The notes under the pieces are model-generated. The model did not search any database. It was given only the letters and a program-made list of their open reading frames with translations, and was not told the DNA's origin. A stretch of DNA of 64,000 bases from Xiashengella succiniciproducens. Its GTDB lineage: Bacteria; Bacteroidota; Bacteroidia; Bacteroidales; Marinilabiliaceae. Position 1 is the stretch's first letter. Every line of letters begins with the position of its first letter. The position numbers were made by a program, and so were the translations under genes. The stretch covers positions 186,001-250,000 of the forward strand of contig NZ_CP098400.1 in NCBI RefSeq assembly GCF_023674465.1. The letters run 5' to 3'. This document shows positions 63,143 to 64,000 of the stretch, piece by piece.

Positions 63143-64000
63143 ATGGAAAATACGAAGAAAGGTATAAGCAAGCCGGATTGGCTAAAGATTAAACTTCCCA
63201 ACACCAACGAATACAGCTGGATGAATAAAACCATCCGTGATCATGAGCTGCATACAATCTGTACTAGCGGAAAATGCCCAAATGCAGCCGAGTGCTGGGG
63301 TGCAGGAACAGCCACTTTTATGATACTTGGCGATATATGCACAAGGGCTTGTAAGTTTTGTAATGTAAAGACAGGAAGGCCTGAGGCTGTGGACTACAAA
63401 GAGCCGTTGCGAATAGCTCGCTCCATAAAGATTATGAAGCTTAGGCATGTAGTTATAACCTCTGTTGACCGTGATGATTTGCCCGATGGAGGTGCCGGAA
63501 TCTGGGTCGAGACTATCAAGATGGTTAAGAAGATCAACCCTGAGACGACTATGGAAGTGCTGATTGGCGATTTTCAGGGGATGACGAATCTGGTGCAGAT
63601 GGTTATAGACGCTCAACCTGAAGTAATCAGTCACAACGTGGAGACGGTCAGGAGACTGACTCCTCAGATCCGCTCAAGGGCTAAGTACGATGTAAGTCTG
63701 GATGTGCTTAAATATATTGCGGATGCCGGTTGTATAGCAAAGAGTGGCTTAATGCTGGGTCTTGGGGAAACTCAGGAAGAAGTGCTTGAAACTATGAAAG
63801 ACCTCAGGAATGTTGGTGTCAGGGTACTTACAATAGGTCAGTATTTGCAACCATCGCCCAAACACCTTCCGGTACAGGAGTATATCAAGCCTGCGCAGTT
63901 TAGGTTTTACAAAGAGGAAGGCCTAAAGATGGGCTTTAAGTATGTAGAGAGCGGCCCGCTGGTTCGTTCCTCCTACCATGCCGAGCGCCATATTAATGCT
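63143..64000 (+). CDS. lipA: Lipoyl synthase (3'-truncated by window edge)
   Basis: Radical SAM enzyme that inserts sulfur into octanoyl groups on lipoate-dependent proteins. The frame runs from ATG at 63143 to the window end without a stop, giving 286 residues. The auxiliary cluster motif is Cys40-x4-Cys45-x5-Cys51 (CTSGKCPNAAEC), and the radical SAM cluster is Cys66-x3-Cys70-x2-Cys73 (CTRACKFC). Family motifs VDRDDLPDGGA, GLGET and the near-terminal RSSYHAERH are visible, so only a few residues should be missing. It is divergent from lysS. Confidence 0.96.
   Translation, partial: MENTKKGISKPDWLKIKLPNTNEYSWMNKTIRDHELHTICTSGKCPNAAECWGAGTATFMILGDICTRACKFCNVKTGRPEAVDYKEPLRIARSIKIMKLRHVVITSVDRDDLPDGGAGIWVETIKMVKKINPETTMEVLIGDFQGMTNLVQMVIDAQPEVISHNVETVRRLTPQIRSRAKYDVSLDVLKYIADAGCIAKSGLMLGLGETQEEVLETMKDLRNVGVRVLTIGQYLQPSPKHLPVQEYIKPAQFRFYKEEGLKMGFKYVESGPLVRSSYHAERHINA

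Noticed and set aside
1-64000. CRISPR arrays, tRNA or rRNA genes, prophage or plasmid functions
   Set aside because: Intergenic spaces were scanned by eye for regular repeats and tRNA-like cloverleaf arms; none were found. A dedicated RNA-gene search would be decisive.

Overview
The window is a 64 kb piece of chromosome from a member of the Bacteroidota, most likely order Bacteroidales. Three things point there. The -7 promoter box TAnnTTTG sits in front of many genes. Several genes have lineage-typical forms: an HU-CCDC81/SPOR membrane protein, a fused SpmA-SpmB transporter, S16 with a long Ala/Lys/Glu tail, and LysRS with a C-terminal extension. The dnaE-trxA pair is also arranged as usual in this group. 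I saw no rRNA, tRNA, CRISPR array, complete insertion sequence, prophage or plasmid function. Almost everything is core metabolism or information processing.

Layout. 1-9.6 kb: 3' part of dnaE, trxA, a nucleoside transporter with a BFN/UVR nuclease, a YbhN-type membrane protein, rsmA, mgtE and a DUF2007 protein. 9.7-17.2 kb: a minus-strand heavy-metal efflux operon (Cys-rich exported protein, CusA, TolC, CusB) whose CusB carries two added metal-binding modules. 17.3-29.5 kb: a degenerate aminotransferase-like protein, priA, rpoN, a PAP2-like protein, pdxB, tkt, a scarred lipoprotein locus, the HU/SPOR protein and a glycosyltransferase. 29.5-33.8 kb: a minus-strand operon of two thioredoxin-fold lipoproteins without the CXXC pair, lpxH and a FabH-like synthase.

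33.9-45.7 kb: a single long branched-chain amino acid operon, ilvD-ilvB-ilvN-ilvC-leuA-leuC-leuD-(leuA paralogue)-leuB, ending at one terminator. In front of ilvD lies a complete transcription-attenuation leader that is absent from simple ORF lists. It has a promoter (TTTG-N18-TAAATTTG), a 21-residue leader peptide with 11 consecutive Leu/Ile/Val codons, an antiterminator segment and a terminator hairpin. This is the most notable regulatory element in the window.

46-52.4 kb: dapD, a hotdog thioesterase, rimM, rpsP, the SpmAB-like protein, a PPOX-family flavoprotein and dnaG. 52.5-58.7 kb: a cluster that looks like a peptidoglycan-fragment salvage cassette: an AmpG-like permease, a SpoIID/LytB protein with no signal peptide, a GalT/Ap4A-phosphorylase-like DUF4922 protein, a two-part glycosyltransferase and a divergent BadF/BadG-type sugar kinase. 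Three of these genes overlap, which suggests coupled translation. 58.8-64 kb: the operon lysS-gpsA-pgi, then the divergent 5' part of lipA, cut by the window end.
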